Counted from the first letter of the stretch, positions 1 through 9,039 are shown. The stretch: 38,226 nucleotides of DNA from Candidatus Halocynthiibacter alkanivorans (GCF_003333265.1 NZ_QOLB01000080.1:1-38226); one strand, 5' to 3'. Numbers and translations: made by a program. The notes: generated by a model not told the origin, from the sequence alone.

Positions 1-267
1 ATGGCCAGCATTCAGATCGCGCAGCCCCAGGCGGCGATTCCAATCCCGGAAATGCCCCCGATGATGGGCGGTTTGCCGGCACTGAACGGGGAGATAGACG
101 ACAGTTTTGCCCCGCCACAAATGGCTGTGATGACAGATTTCGATCTCGGTGACGGGGCTAGTGGCTCAGATGATCCGGTCGCGCGCCTGCGCAAAATGAT
201 CGGCGAACGCCAGGACGAAACCGTTGAGATTCTGCGGAGCTGGATGGAAGAAGAGGAGTCGGTATAG
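1..267 (+). CDS. fliF: Flagellar MS-ring protein FliF, C-terminal fragment (5' truncated by window edge)
   Basis: The visible 88 residues end in a conserved-looking FliF tail: an acidic, proline-rich linker, then DPVARLRKMIGER and ETVEILRSWM. In the family this C-terminal helix binds the switch protein FliG. The reading frame is open to the first base, so the ATG at position 1 is probably an internal methionine and most of the gene (the ring-building motifs and membrane segments) lies outside the window. The gene ends in TAG, which overlaps the GTG start of the next gene by one base, as expected in a tightly coupled flagellar operon with fliH, fliN and fliP. The identification rests on the short tail plus context. 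Confidence 0.8.
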   Translation: MASIQIAQPQAAIPIPEMPPMMGGLPALNGEIDDSFAPPQMAVMTDFDLGDGASGSDDPVARLRKMIGERQDETVEILRSWMEEEESV

Positions 268-878
268 TGGCATTACTGTTCCCACTTGAGGATTTCAGTC
301 AACCGGCAGAACAGCAGCCCGGTGCCGGCAGCACCGCTGCCGAACCACCTGCGCCGACCCCGGAACAGGTCGAAAACCAACGCATGGCCGCCTATGAGCA
401 GGGGTACCAGGCCGGCTGGGATGACGCCACCCGGGCGGAATCCCAGGAACAGTCACGGATCCGCGCCGATTTTGCCCGCAATTTACAGGACCTGGGTTTC
501 ACCTACCACGAGGCGCGCAGCCATGTGATGCGCGCAATGGAACCGCTTCTCAATGAAATCGTCTCAAAAGTTCTGCCCTCAGTGATTGCGGAGACCCTCG
601 GCCAGACCATTCTGGAAGAATTGATTCCGATGGTCGAACAGGCGTCTGATACACCGATCGAAGTGGTGATCAACCCCGGCAACCGCGCAATGCTGGAAAC
701 GCTGATTACCGATTCTGTCAGCGTGCCGATCAGCATCGTCGAAGAAGAAAGCCTGGCTGACGGCCAAGTTTATCTGCGCATGGACAATATCGAAAAACAA
801 ATCGACATGAACAATGTGCTGGACCGCATTGGATCCGCGATCGGTTCAGTCTATGAAATAAACAAAAAGGCAAGTTGA
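267..878 (+). CDS. fliH: Flagellar assembly protein FliH-like
   Basis: This is a 203-residue cytoplasmic protein in the FliH slot between fliF and fliN. FliH binds and restrains the export ATPase FliI and docks it at the switch complex. The N-terminus is proline- and glutamine-rich and disordered-looking, followed by a Q/A/E-rich helical stretch (about residues 35-75) and a C-terminal alpha/beta part from about residue 90, matching FliH layout and length. The start is GTG, overlapping the fliF stop by one base; a GAGGAG ribosome-binding site sits 8 bases upstream and supports it. FliH sequences diverge strongly, so the name rests partly on synteny. Confidence 0.8.
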   Translation: MALLFPLEDFSQPAEQQPGAGSTAAEPPAPTPEQVENQRMAAYEQGYQAGWDDATRAESQEQSRIRADFARNLQDLGFTYHEARSHVMRAMEPLLNEIVSKVLPSVIAETLGQTILEELIPMVEQASDTPIEVVINPGNRAMLETLITDSVSVPISIVEEESLADGQVYLRMDNIEKQIDMNNVLDRIGSAIGSVYEINKKAS

Positions 879-879
879 T

Positions 880-1164
880 ATGGATGATATGGCACAGGAT
901 GCAGGCGGTGCAGCAAACCCGTTCACCCAGGTTCCGGTTGAAATTTCGATCATAGTCGGCAAGGCCCGGCCGCTGATCAAAGACCTGCTGAAGCTGCAGC
1001 CTGATTCCGTTCTGCCACTGGACCGGCGCATCGAAGACCCGGTAGAGCTCTATGTCGGCGACAAGCTGATTGCCCGGGGTGAGCTGCAGGAAATGGAAGG
1101 CGACGACGCCGGGCAACTGGCCGTGCGGCTGACCGAAGTTGCCGATCTGAAGAACGGCTTGTAA
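880..1164 (+). CDS. fliN: Flagellar motor switch protein FliN
   Basis: This is a 94-residue protein consisting almost entirely of one SpoA/FliN domain. The characteristic pattern is visible: a VPVEISIIVGKA strand, a helix with IKDLLKLQPDSVLPLD, then a VELYVGDKLIARGE strand pair. FliN forms the lower C-ring with FliM and FliG, setting rotation direction and docking FliH-FliI. The length fits a minimal FliN. It begins one base after the fliH stop and ends directly against the fliP start (TAA then ATG), so the three are almost certainly co-transcribed. An alternative in-frame ATG exists three codons in. Confidence 0.92.
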   Translation: MDDMAQDAGGAANPFTQVPVEISIIVGKARPLIKDLLKLQPDSVLPLDRRIEDPVELYVGDKLIARGELQEMEGDDAGQLAVRLTEVADLKNGL

Positions 1165-1896
1165 ATGCGCCTGCTCTTTTTTGTTGCCGGGTTGATCGCC
1201 CTGTCTGCGATGCCCTCCATGGCCCAGGAAATCTCCATAGATATGGGCGGGGATGGCGGCACACTGGCCGGGCGTTCGATCCAGCTGATCGTGCTGATCA
1301 CCCTGCTGAGCATCGTGCCCGGCCTCGCGGTGATGATCACGTGTTTCCCCTTTATCGTCACGGTGTTATCGATCCTGCGTCAGGCCATCGGCCTGCAACA
1401 GTCGCCGCCCAATATGCTGATCGTCAGCCTGGCGATGTTTCTGACTTATTTCGTGATGGAACCGGTGTTCGTGCAATCCTGGACCACCGGGGTACAGCCG
1501 TTGATTGACGGGGCTATTGATGTCGAGGCCGCCTTTCCGCTGGTGATGGACCCGTTCCGCGGCTTTATGAGCAACCGGATTAATCCCGACACGTTCAGAG
1601 AGTTGGCCAGCCTGCGTCCCCAGGCTCCCGGGCTGGAAGTCATTAACGGTGACACGCCGCTGTCCGTGCTGGTACCCTCCTTTTTGCTGAGCGAGATCGA
1701 GCGCGCCTTTCAGATCGGTTTTCTGGTGTTCCTGCCCTTTCTGATTATCGACCTGGTGGTGGCAGCAGTTCTGATGTCGATGGGGATGATGATGGTGCCG
1801 CCCGCGATTGTGTCATTGCCGTTTAAGCTGGCATTTTTTGTGGTCGCCGACGGCTGGAGCCTGGTTTCCGGCGCCCTGGTGCGAAGTTACTTCTGA
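1165..1896 (+). CDS. fliP: Flagellar type III export protein FliP
   Basis: This is a 243-residue membrane protein of normal FliP length. It starts with a cleavable signal peptide (residues 1-20, ending SMA-Q), which is a FliP hallmark. Membrane segments follow around residues 38-65 and 85-105, then a periplasmic region, then two C-terminal helices with the family-typical MMMVPPAIVSLPFKLAFFVVADGWSL. Five FliP subunits form the core of the export gate with FliQ and FliR. The ATG follows the fliN stop without a gap. It is the last gene of this rightward run; fliQ and fliR are not next to it, since the following gene is flgI on the opposite strand. Confidence 0.96.
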   Translation: MRLLFFVAGLIALSAMPSMAQEISIDMGGDGGTLAGRSIQLIVLITLLSIVPGLAVMITCFPFIVTVLSILRQAIGLQQSPPNMLIVSLAMFLTYFVMEPVFVQSWTTGVQPLIDGAIDVEAAFPLVMDPFRGFMSNRINPDTFRELASLRPQAPGLEVINGDTPLSVLVPSFLLSEIERAFQIGFLVFLPFLIIDLVVAAVLMSMGMMMVPPAIVSLPFKLAFFVVADGWSLVSGALVRSYF

Positions 1897-2277
1897 CCAG
1901 AAGCTATACGCGACAAACAGCCCCCGCATTACAATCCGGGGCGCGCGCGCCGCCAGCCTCCATGCCTTCCCCCCTGTGCTCCTACTTTCCGTGCCAAGTG
2001 CTTTCGCGGGCGCGCGCGCCCTGTACTGCAGGTCCGGCGCCCGAAAATCCGGGTAGTTACAGGGGATGCGCCATTGGCCCCGCGCCGTGGGTATCAATAC
2101 ATGAGCCTGCATTGACCTGCCCGGCCGCTGACTTGCCCCCCCACAGGTTGCGAAAGTGGTGACCACACTGAAACCACCGCAGGGCGCCAGCGCGTCCCAC
2201 TCAAACGCTCCGGGAAATGCCACAGGGGCCGCCCTGTTCCGGAGCGGCCCCTTCCTGATATCAACTGCGCGCCGGCG
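1897..2277. other. Intergenic region between converging fliP and flgI
   Basis: About 380 bases with no credible gene; the short open frames here have no recognisable domain. It contains two copies of the self-complementary 12-mer GGCGCGCGCGCC (1940-1951 and 2009-2020), short repeats of AATCCGGG, and a GC hairpin near its right end. Confidence 0.6.
2224..2252. terminator. GC-rich hairpin between fliP and flgI, possible bidirectional terminator
   Basis: A perfect 9-bp stem (AGGGGCCGC with GCGGCCCCT) with an 11-base loop lies 25 bases beyond the flgI stop, and about 330 bases beyond fliP. There is no long T-run on either strand, so it may be a weak terminator or an mRNA 3'-end stabiliser for the flgI transcript. 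Confidence 0.5.
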
Positions 2278-3381
2278 TTACTGCACGATAAATTCTGCTT
2301 GCAACGCCCCGGCTGCTTTGATGCTTTTAAGGATGTCGATCATATCGCGCGGCGACACACCCAGCGCATTCAGCCCGGCGATGACTTCCGACAGACTGGT
2401 CCCCTCCTGAACCTGCGCCAGGCCGGTGCCGGGTTCTTCCTCGATGGCCGCATTGGTGCGGGGCACCACCACCGACTGCCCTTCGGCAAATGGATTGGGC
2501 TGGACCACCAGCGGCGCTTCCTCGATGCGCAGGGTCAGGTTGCCCTGGGCGACAGCAACACCGGAAATACGCACATCATCTCCCATTACAATAGTACCGG
2601 AGCGTTGATCGACCACCACACGCGCCTTGCGTTCAGGTTCGACCAGAAGATTTTCCACCTGACCCAGCGCGTGGGCCGGCGACAGGGCTTTGGTGCCGAC
2701 AATATCCAGAAGCACCGTGCCTGAATCCAACATGCGCGCCACCACACGACCATAGTTTTGATTGATCACGTTTTCGATCCGCCCGGCGGTGGTGAAATCC
2801 GGGTTGCGCAGCGCAAGCCGGATCGATTTGAGCGAAGTGAAATCAAAGTCAATTTCGCGTTCGACCCGTGCGCCGTTGGGAATGGTGCCTGAAGTCGGTA
2901 CCCCCTGCACCACGGAGGCCCCTTCGCCGTTAACCGAAGCACCGCCAGCAATAATTGTGCCCTGGGCCACCGCATAGATCTGACCATCGGCAGCGTTCAG
3001 CGGCGTCATAATCAGCGTACCGCCCAGCAGGGATTTAGAATCCCCAATCGCGGAGACGGTGATGTCAACCTGCCCGCCGGCGCGCGCAAACGGCGGCAGG
3101 CTGGCCGTCACCAGAACCGCCGCGACATTTTTGGGCCGGAATTGTTCGCCGGCGACGTTCACGCCAAGACGTTCGAGGATATTGGACATAATTTCTTCGG
3201 TAAAAGGCGAATTTCGCAAGCCGTCGCCGGTGCCATTCAGGCCTACAACAAGTCCGTAGCCAACGAGGTCGTTGCCACGGACCCCGTCGAATTCCACCAG
3301 ATCTTTGATCCGGATCGGTACCGCCTGAGCGGGGGCGAGCCCCAGCATCAGAACGGCAAATACGATGAAAATTCTGATCAT
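2278..3381 (-). CDS. flgI: Flagellar P-ring protein FlgI
   Basis: This is a 367-residue protein of standard FlgI length. A signal peptide (residues 1-20, ending AQA) leads into VPIRIKDLVEFDGVRGNDLVGYGLVVGLNGTGDG, which is diagnostic for the family. The late motif DMIDILKSIKAAGALQAE is also typical. FlgI polymerises in the periplasm to form the rod bushing in the peptidoglycan layer. Its ATG overlaps the flgL stop in an ATGA arrangement, so translation is coupled. It is the last gene of the motB-flgE-flgK-flgL-flgI run. No flgH (L-ring) gene or flgA chaperone gene is adjacent. Confidence 0.97.
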   Translation of the reverse strand: MIRIFIVFAVLMLGLAPAQAVPIRIKDLVEFDGVRGNDLVGYGLVVGLNGTGDGLRNSPFTEEIMSNILERLGVNVAGEQFRPKNVAAVLVTASLPPFARAGGQVDITVSAIGDSKSLLGGTLIMTPLNAADGQIYAVAQGTIIAGGASVNGEGASVVQGVPTSGTIPNGARVEREIDFDFTSLKSIRLALRNPDFTTAGRIENVINQNYGRVVARMLDSGTVLLDIVGTKALSPAHALGQVENLLVEPERKARVVVDQRSGTIVMGDDVRISGVAVAQGNLTLRIEEAPLVVQPNPFAEGQSVVVPRTNAAIEEEPGTGLAQVQEGTSLSEVIAGLNALGVSPRDMIDILKSIKAAGALQAEFIVQ

Positions 3382-4394
3382 CTGAGATAGTCCACCAATG
3401 AAAGATTTCCTGCCCGCGCGGTCAGGGTATAAAGCGCTTCAAGCTGAAGCTGCACGGATTCAAGCTTTGCCGCCGTTTCAAACGGATCGGCCGAGGTGAT
3501 TTCAAGATAGGCCAGCTGCATCGCCGCCTGTTCAGAGGAGTTTCGCACGGCGGCAGTATTGATGCGCGCTTCGGTTGCGCCCAGCGATGCCCGGGCCACA
3601 GACATCGTGCCACTGGCACCAAAAACATCTTCACCGGCTTTGACAAGCAGGCTGGTCTGTTCATTGACATCGCCGCCAGGCACCCCGGTCAACACCAGCG
3701 ACGCCATCGCGAACCCTTTCAGCAGATCACGGATCGCCTGATCATCAGCGCGCAGTGGCATTTCGGCCACTTCGTCATCTGAAATGCGAAACGGGGTCAG
3801 ATCGGTGGTCGAGCCAAGATAGGCATCGGTTTCAAAGCCACCGCCAGGGGTATCAAACCAGGCTACCACAACGGTCTGCACATCGTCAGCCGTGACCGCC
3901 CCTGAGGCCGTGACCGCCGCCGACAGGCTGGCCATGATATCATCGGCTGAGGCCAGAGGCGGGCGGTCGGTCGCAGTGCCGCCAAGCACGTAGCGCCCCG
4001 TTACCTGGGTATTGAGTCCCGCCACCACACTGTCAAAACGCATACGTGCGTCTTTGGAGGCGGCCTGAACTGCGTTGGTTTCGGGTGTATTGTTAACACC
4101 AAGAAGGGTTTGGCCCATTTCAGTGGCAATATCCTGTGCCATCTCCAGTGAGGCCTGCAGCGTTGAGGCAAACAGTGCTGCTTCGGTGTTTGCCACCGAA
4201 AACGAATCGATTGTGGCCAGTGACCGCTCCAGCGAAATCAGCGGGTTGAGGTCACCTTTCACCGAGGCGGCGATTTCGGTTTTCCGACCGGTTGACAGTT
4301 CGACCGTCAGATTCTCGAGATCCGTTTTCAGTTTTGTATTCAACTGGTTGGTGCGGAAGGACAGGGCCAGATCACCCATTGATGCGCTTTTCAT
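3378..4394 (-). CDS. flgL: Flagellar hook-filament junction protein FlgL
   Basis: This is a 338-residue flagellin-like protein. The N-terminal region (about 1-140) contains LNTKLKTDLENLTVELSTGRK and ISLERSLATIDSF, the coiled-coil pattern shared by FlgL and flagellin. The C-terminal helix (about 270-338) has ARASLGATEARINTAA and ends in LTARAGNLSLVDYLR. FlgL (HAP3) links the hook-associated FlgK layer to the filament. It starts two bases after the flgK stop and overlaps flgI by four bases. A flagellin is the main alternative, but position directly after flgK favours FlgL. Confidence 0.9.
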   Translation of the reverse strand: MKSASMGDLALSFRTNQLNTKLKTDLENLTVELSTGRKTEIAASVKGDLNPLISLERSLATIDSFSVANTEAALFASTLQASLEMAQDIATEMGQTLLGVNNTPETNAVQAASKDARMRFDSVVAGLNTQVTGRYVLGGTATDRPPLASADDIMASLSAAVTASGAVTADDVQTVVVAWFDTPGGGFETDAYLGSTTDLTPFRISDDEVAEMPLRADDQAIRDLLKGFAMASLVLTGVPGGDVNEQTSLLVKAGEDVFGASGTMSVARASLGATEARINTAAVRNSSEQAAMQLAYLEITSADPFETAAKLESVQLQLEALYTLTARAGNLSLVDYLR

Positions 4395-4396
4395 AA

Positions 4397-5857
4397 TTAC
4401 AGGGACCTCATCAATGTATCGAGGAGTTCAGACAATGTCTGAATAACACGTGCGTTGGCGGCATAGGCTTGCTCAACCCGCAAAAGGTCCTGAAGCTCTT
4501 TATCGGTATCAACGCTTTCAGTGAATTCCAGCTGGGTCATCGTATTGACCTGGGAGCGGGAAAACGTGGCGTCGGCTTCTGCCGCTATAAGATCTGCGGC
4601 CACCAGCGACATGAATTCACCGGTCAATTCGGATGCCGAGCGCGACGCCGGTGAAAACGCTCCCGATGCGGCGACCCGTTTGCCTGTCAGAGCGTCAGCC
4701 ATGGCATTGATCAGGGACGCGTCACCCGCCTCATTCGGCGTGGCGGCATTGATTCCGGAACGGATCCGCCAGGTGTCGCCGCCCTGAGACGGGTCAACCG
4801 CAGCGTTCAGTTTCAGACGGCCGGACAGCCCCACCTCATTCAGCGGATCAAAGGCCAGACCATTGTCGGTAAAGAGCCCGGCATCGGTGGCGCCCAGCGT
4901 CGGATCGACCGCCGGGTCCTGGAACCGGTCCACAAGGTCACGTGCGATCGCATCGACCTGGCTCTGGGCCGTAATCGCTAGCTCGTCGCGCACTTCAAAC
5001 ATTCCAGCCAGTTCCCCGCCGCCAACAATGCTGCGGCTGGAGTTTACTGTCACGTCCAGGCCGTTCATCGTCAGCCCGTTCAGAGTGCCGCCTGCCAGAG
5101 ACATCTGCGCGTCAATAACGCCGACCGGGGTAAATCCGAATTCCGCGGCTTTGCCTTCCAGCAGCACGGCCCCGCCGCTGGAAATCAGCGCCACCTTGCC
5201 GCCGTCCCGCGGGTATTCTTTCAACGGAATCACTTCAGAAATTTTGTCGATAATCACCTGGCGCTGATCCATCAGCGCGGTGCCGTCTTTGCCCGAGGTT
5301 AATTGCTGCTGAATGGCCGTGTTCAGCTTTTCAACCTGTTGCAGATTATCGTTCAGCGTCGCCACTGTCTTAGAAATGCTCTGATCGGCATCCATGCGGA
5401 TATTCTGAATTTCGTCGCTCACGCGCGACAACTCGTCCACCACATTCTCTGCAGCACTCACGACCGCGCTCAGCCGGGCATCAGAGTCCGGTTTGCTTGC
5501 GGCTTCAATCAGCGACGTTTCAAGCTGAGTCAGTGACCCGTTCAGCGAGTTGAGATCATCCGTTTTGCCCAGCACATTGCCAAGCCGTTCGTTGAAACCC
5601 ACACGTTGATTGTCCAGCGCAAGCGCGCCATCTGCCAGGCGGCGATCATTGATCGCCACCTGATTTACATTGCGGGACACGCCGTCAATGCTGACACCTG
5701 CGCCGTTGCCGCCAACGGATGCCGAAGACAGCTCCATCTCGCGCCGGCCATAGCCTATCGTGTTCGCATTCGAGATATTGGACGAAACAATTTCTGCCGA
5801 ACGGGACACCGCTCTCAGGCCAGACAGGGCGTTGTTCATAGCACCAGAGATACTCAT
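4397..5857 (-). CDS. flgK: Flagellar hook-associated protein FlgK
   Basis: This is a 486-residue protein. The N-terminus MSISGAMNNALSGL and SSNISNANTIGYGRRE carry the rod/hook-family signature (ANxxTxGY), and the C-terminus ends with ELQDLLRVEQAYAANARVIQT, the matching terminal helix. The central part contains the long FlgK helical domain (about residues 90-210) and a variable domain. FlgK (HAP1) is the first junction protein on the hook. It lies 29 bases after flgE and two bases before flgL. At 486 residues it is somewhat short for the family, which is common in Rhodobacterales. Confidence 0.94.
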   Translation of the reverse strand: MSISGAMNNALSGLRAVSRSAEIVSSNISNANTIGYGRREMELSSASVGGNGAGVSIDGVSRNVNQVAINDRRLADGALALDNQRVGFNERLGNVLGKTDDLNSLNGSLTQLETSLIEAASKPDSDARLSAVVSAAENVVDELSRVSDEIQNIRMDADQSISKTVATLNDNLQQVEKLNTAIQQQLTSGKDGTALMDQRQVIIDKISEVIPLKEYPRDGGKVALISSGGAVLLEGKAAEFGFTPVGVIDAQMSLAGGTLNGLTMNGLDVTVNSSRSIVGGGELAGMFEVRDELAITAQSQVDAIARDLVDRFQDPAVDPTLGATDAGLFTDNGLAFDPLNEVGLSGRLKLNAAVDPSQGGDTWRIRSGINAATPNEAGDASLINAMADALTGKRVAASGAFSPASRSASELTGEFMSLVAADLIAAEADATFSRSQVNTMTQLEFTESVDTDKELQDLLRVEQAYAANARVIQTLSELLDTLMRSL

Positions 5858-5886
5858 CGCTATTCGCCTTTCTTATCTAACCGGAG

Positions 5887-7212
5887 TTATCGCTTGATGT
5901 TGGTGGTCTCCTGCAACATCTCATCCACGGTCTGAATGACCTTGGCATTAGACGAATAGGCCCGCTGCGTCTGGATCAAGTCGGTCAACTCGCTGGCCAC
6001 GTCGGTGGTGGACCCTTCACGCGCATAACCGGCGGTGGTGCCGGTGGGCCCGTTGCCCGCATCCCAGAGGAAGAAGTTACCGGAGCTTGGCGACACCTGA
6101 TAGGTCTGATTGTCCATGGAGGTCAGGCCGTTCGGGTTGGGCACATCCACCAGTGGGATCTGATAAATCACCCGGGTAAAGCCCGTGTCGTAAGTGGCGC
6201 TGATATAACCGGCATCGTCAATTTCAACCGTGTTCAGGTTGCCAACCGGAGAGCCATCTTTGGTCACGTTGGTCGGAGAAAAACTGGTCGCAAGCTGGGT
6301 CAGACCGTTCGGGTCATTGGATTTGCCGAGGGTAATTTCCATCGGACCGCCGTCCACGGTCAGATTTACCGTACCGGTAACGGAATCATACGCCGGGCTG
6401 GGTACACCCACCGAAATGTCGATTGGCGTAACAGCGCTCAGCGTGCCGCCACTGGTGCGGCTGTCATCAAAGGTCAGCGTATATTGCCCGACGACTGCGC
6501 CGGCCTGGGCCGAATCTTTGATCACCATGGTCCATTCATTGGACGAACCGGCCACTGGAACCGTAGGTGTGAAAGTGACATCCAGCGATTCAGACGTACC
6601 GAGGTTGCCGAAATATTCAACCGACAGAGGCAAGGTATCGCCAGGTGCGCCAGTTTCGGTATCCACCGCAGGCAGGTTCACGCCCAGGGTAATTTTTGTG
6701 GTCGGGTCACCGGCAGTTTGGTTGGCGTTAATGACAACCGGCTCAAGCCCTGCAATCGAATCGCGTGGCTGCGTCGGGATGTTGCCATCGCCATCGGCGG
6801 GCCAGCCCATCAGCACCAGACCTGTGCTGGTTTTCAGCACACCGTTAGCGTCGGTGCGAAATGAGCCGGTGGTGGTCATCATCAAAGAGTTGTTGTCCAT
6901 CGCCGATCCAATGGTGGTTTCAGCAGTGACCGGCAACATGCCACGCCCGTTCACCGCGAGATCCATCGAATTGGCAGTGCCCACCACCGGACCACTGTCC
7001 TCAATCAGGCGGGTGGTCCTTGCGGACACACCACCAGCGGAATAGGTGCCGGCCCCGGCAGAACTTGAGATAACAAACGATTCGAAATTCGTGGACACAC
7101 GTTTGTACCCATAGGTCGAAGAGTTTGCGATGTTATCGGCAATGGCTGCCAGCTTGGTGGCATTTGCGCTCAATCCGGCTACACCGGCATTGAGACTGGA
7201 GGAAATCGACAT
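5887..7212 (-). CDS. flgE: Flagellar hook protein FlgE
   Basis: This is a 441-residue protein with the axial-protein N-terminus SISSSLNAGVAGLSANATKLAAIADNIANSSTYGYKR, the FlgE-type beta-rich middle (repeated GDGNI/GLEPVVINANQTA-like segments), and a C-terminal helix ELTDLIQTQRAYSSNAKVIQT. FlgE forms the universal joint between rod and filament. An AAAGG-type ribosome-binding site precedes the ATG. The 88-base gap to motB may hold its own promoter. Genes for rod and hook-cap proteins are not in this run. Confidence 0.95.
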   Translation of the reverse strand: MSISSSLNAGVAGLSANATKLAAIADNIANSSTYGYKRVSTNFESFVISSSAGAGTYSAGGVSARTTRLIEDSGPVVGTANSMDLAVNGRGMLPVTAETTIGSAMDNNSLMMTTTGSFRTDANGVLKTSTGLVLMGWPADGDGNIPTQPRDSIAGLEPVVINANQTAGDPTTKITLGVNLPAVDTETGAPGDTLPLSVEYFGNLGTSESLDVTFTPTVPVAGSSNEWTMVIKDSAQAGAVVGQYTLTFDDSRTSGGTLSAVTPIDISVGVPSPAYDSVTGTVNLTVDGGPMEITLGKSNDPNGLTQLATSFSPTNVTKDGSPVGNLNTVEIDDAGYISATYDTGFTRVIYQIPLVDVPNPNGLTSMDNQTYQVSPSSGNFFLWDAGNGPTGTTAGYAREGSTTDVASELTDLIQTQRAYSSNAKVIQTVDEMLQETTNIKR

Positions 7213-7300
7213 AATTAGCGCCTTTCTGCTGCTACGACCCCAGGTCAGCTAACAGAGTTACCCATTCTGGCTTAACAGGGCGCTAACGTGTCAACTTAAT
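7213..7300 (-). promoter_or_regulatory. motB-flgE intergenic region with CtrA-like and -35-like sequences
   Basis: On the minus strand this gap contains TTGACA followed by TTAG-N7-TTAA, a one-mismatch version of the CtrA box (TTAA-N7-TTAA) that controls flagellar genes in many alphaproteobacteria. No convincing -10 element or sigma-28 motif was found. The call is tentative. Confidence 0.25.
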
Positions 7301-8131
7301 CTAAAATTGCTCTCTTAATAAGATCAGCTCTACGCGATTATTACGTGAAGACAACAGGTTACGGACGACTGGTTTGCGGTCGGCATGTCCGGCGATCCGC
7401 TGCACGCGCTCGGGGTCCAGACCCGTTTCGCTCATCAGCACCCGAATTTGCTCTGCTCGCTGAGTCGAGATTCTCCACACCGGGTTGTCTTTCAGCACCA
7501 CCGCATGCGATGCCATATAGCCATTCACCGCCAAATCGTTTTTGACCATCGTCAACAGGCCCACCACCATCTGAATCAATTCACGGGTGATTTCCGTGGG
7601 TTTTGCAGTGCCCGGCTCAAACAAGGGTTCATCTTCAAGATCATAGAGTTCGATGATCAAGCCTTCATCCGTCACCCGGGTCACGATATGGCGCAGCAGT
7701 TGATCACTGGCCATGCTCTCACCGCTGAACCCCATCAACCCGTCCTGGATCGCGGAAAAACCAGCGGCCTCTTCCGCGGCGGCCCTCTCTGCCTCCGGGT
7801 CGGCTGCCGCCATATTCACGCTCGCCTGCTGCATCGCGGCCCCGACCCCATTCTGGGCCAGGGTCTCCTCGGTGAAGACGCTGTCACCACCAAAAGCGCC
7901 GTCGCCACCGCCGGAAATCCGGTTGATCGGAATTGTCGGGTTGAAATAATCCGCAATACCTTTGCGCTGTTTTTCCGTGGTGGCATTCAACAGCCACATC
8001 AAAAGGAAAAACGCCATCATCGCCGTTACAAAGTCGGCATAGGCCACTTTCCAGGCGCCCCCATGGTGGCCATCTCCGCCAACCACTTTCTTTCTTTTAA
8101 TAATTATTGGTGCAAGTCCGTCCCCACTCAT
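7301..8131 (-). CDS. motB: Flagellar motor stator protein MotB
   Basis: This is a 276-residue stator subunit. After a basic cytoplasmic N-terminus comes one transmembrane helix with [22 protein letters not shown]; Asp33 corresponds to the proton-binding aspartate (Asp32 in E. coli MotB). The plug-like segment follows the helix, then a linker rich in alanine and glutamate, and a C-terminal OmpA-like peptidoglycan-binding domain (about 150-276) with [12 protein letters not shown] and GHADRKP...NNRVELILL. MotB works with MotA, which is absent here. It is the first gene of the leftward flagellar run; GGTAG/GAGG sequence upstream of the ATG can serve as a weak ribosome-binding site. Confidence 0.95.
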   Translation of the reverse strand: MSGDGLAPIIIKRKKVVGGDGHHGGAWKVAYADFVTAMMAFFLLMWLLNATTEKQRKGIADYFNPTIPINRISGGGDGAFGGDSVFTEETLAQNGVGAAMQQASVNMAAADPEAERAAAEEAAGFSAIQDGLMGFSGESMASDQLLRHIVTRVTDEGLIIELYDLEDEPLFEPGTAKPTEITRELIQMVVGLLTMVKNDLAVNGYMASHAVVLKDNPVWRISTQRAEQIRVLMSETGLDPERVQRIAGHADRKPVVRNLLSSRNNRVELILLREQF

Positions 8132-8217
8132 GCCACTACCTCATAATTCACCCAGCAATGGGAATATCAGAGGGGAGTGAATCCGCGCTTAACCTGTCAA
8201 ATTGTCGGGATTTTTGG

Positions 8218-8251
8218 TCAAAACAAAAGACCCGCCGTGAGGCAGGTCTTG
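8218..8251 (-). terminator. Rho-independent terminator after xylG
   Basis: On the minus strand a 10-bp stem (AAGACCTGCC with GGCGGGTCTT, one T-G wobble) with loop TCAC is followed directly by TTGTTTTGACC. It lies 17 bases past the xylG stop, so it should end the xylFHG transcript before motB, which runs in the same direction. Confidence 0.88.
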
Positions 8252-8267
8252 AAGCTGAATACAGAGA

Positions 8268-9026
8268 TCAGCGTTTTTCTGCAGGATTTTTGCCCAGAAT
8301 AATCATCGCCAGCAAATCATCATCGGTGACATCCGCGACGTTGACGGTGCCGACAAGTTTGCCATTTTTCATCACAGAAGCCCGGTCACACAGCTCCATT
8401 ACATCATGGATGTCGTGGCTGATGAGGAAAATGCCGATACCCTCTGCTTTCAGCTTCTGGATCAGTTCAGACACCATCTTGGTTTCCTGTGGCCCAAGCG
8501 CCGCTGTCGGCTCGTCCATAATCAGAATGCGGGCGTTAAAGTAGACCGCGCGTGCAATGGCGACCGACTGACGCTGACCGCCGGACAAGGCGGATACCGG
8601 ATCAGAGAATTTTTGGAAATTCGGGTTGAGCCGGCCCATGATCCTGCGGGTTTCCGCCTCCATCGCATCATCATCCACCAGCCCCAGCGACGTTACAAGC
8701 TCGCGTCCGAGGAACAGATTAGACGCCGCATCCAGATTATCCGCCAGAGCGAGCGTCTGATAAATCGTCTCGATATTATAGCTGCGCGCATCGCGGGGAT
8801 TGTTGATGCTAGCCTTTTCGCCATTGATCAGGATCTCGCCACCGTCCGCACGGTAGGCGCCGGACAGGATTTTGATCAGGGTCGATTTACCGGCGCCGTT
8901 GTGCCCCAGCAGGCCGACAACTTCGCCCGCGTGCAGATGCACGTCCACATGGTCGACCGCTTTGACACCACCAAATGAGATATGGATGTCTTTCATCTCG
9001 ACCAGAGGGGTTTGAATATCTTTCAT
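8268..9026 (-). CDS. xylG: Xylose ABC transporter ATP-binding protein (single-domain XylG/FrcA type)
   Basis: This is a 252-residue ABC ATPase energising sugar import with XylF and XylH. Walker A is GHNGAGKST (about residue 38), the signature is [14 protein letters not shown], and Walker B is [12 protein letters not shown], followed by an H-loop in [10 protein letters not shown]. coli XylG and RbsA have two fused ATPase domains (about 500 residues); this one has a single domain like FrcA of Sinorhizobium, so it presumably works as a homodimer. The start at 9026 is chosen because GGGAGAGAG precedes it; an upstream in-frame start at 9128 would overlap xylH. It lies 13 bases after xylH. Confidence 0.93.
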   Translation of the reverse strand: MKDIQTPLVEMKDIHISFGGVKAVDHVDVHLHAGEVVGLLGHNGAGKSTLIKILSGAYRADGGEILINGEKASINNPRDARSYNIETIYQTLALADNLDAASNLFLGRELVTSLGLVDDDAMEAETRRIMGRLNPNFQKFSDPVSALSGGQRQSVAIARAVYFNARILIMDEPTAALGPQETKMVSELIQKLKAEGIGIFLISHDIHDVMELCDRASVMKNGKLVGTVNVADVTDDDLLAMIILGKNPAEKR

Positions 9027-9039
9027 GTTGCTCTCTCCC

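Noticed and set aside
6230-7045. Open frame (271 codons) opposite flgE
   Set aside because: Shadow of flgE; proline/serine/valine-rich composition with no motifs.
7213-7300. Sigma-54 or sigma-28 promoter upstream of flgE
   Set aside because: Neither TGGCAC-N5-TTGC nor a GCCGATAA-type -10 was found.
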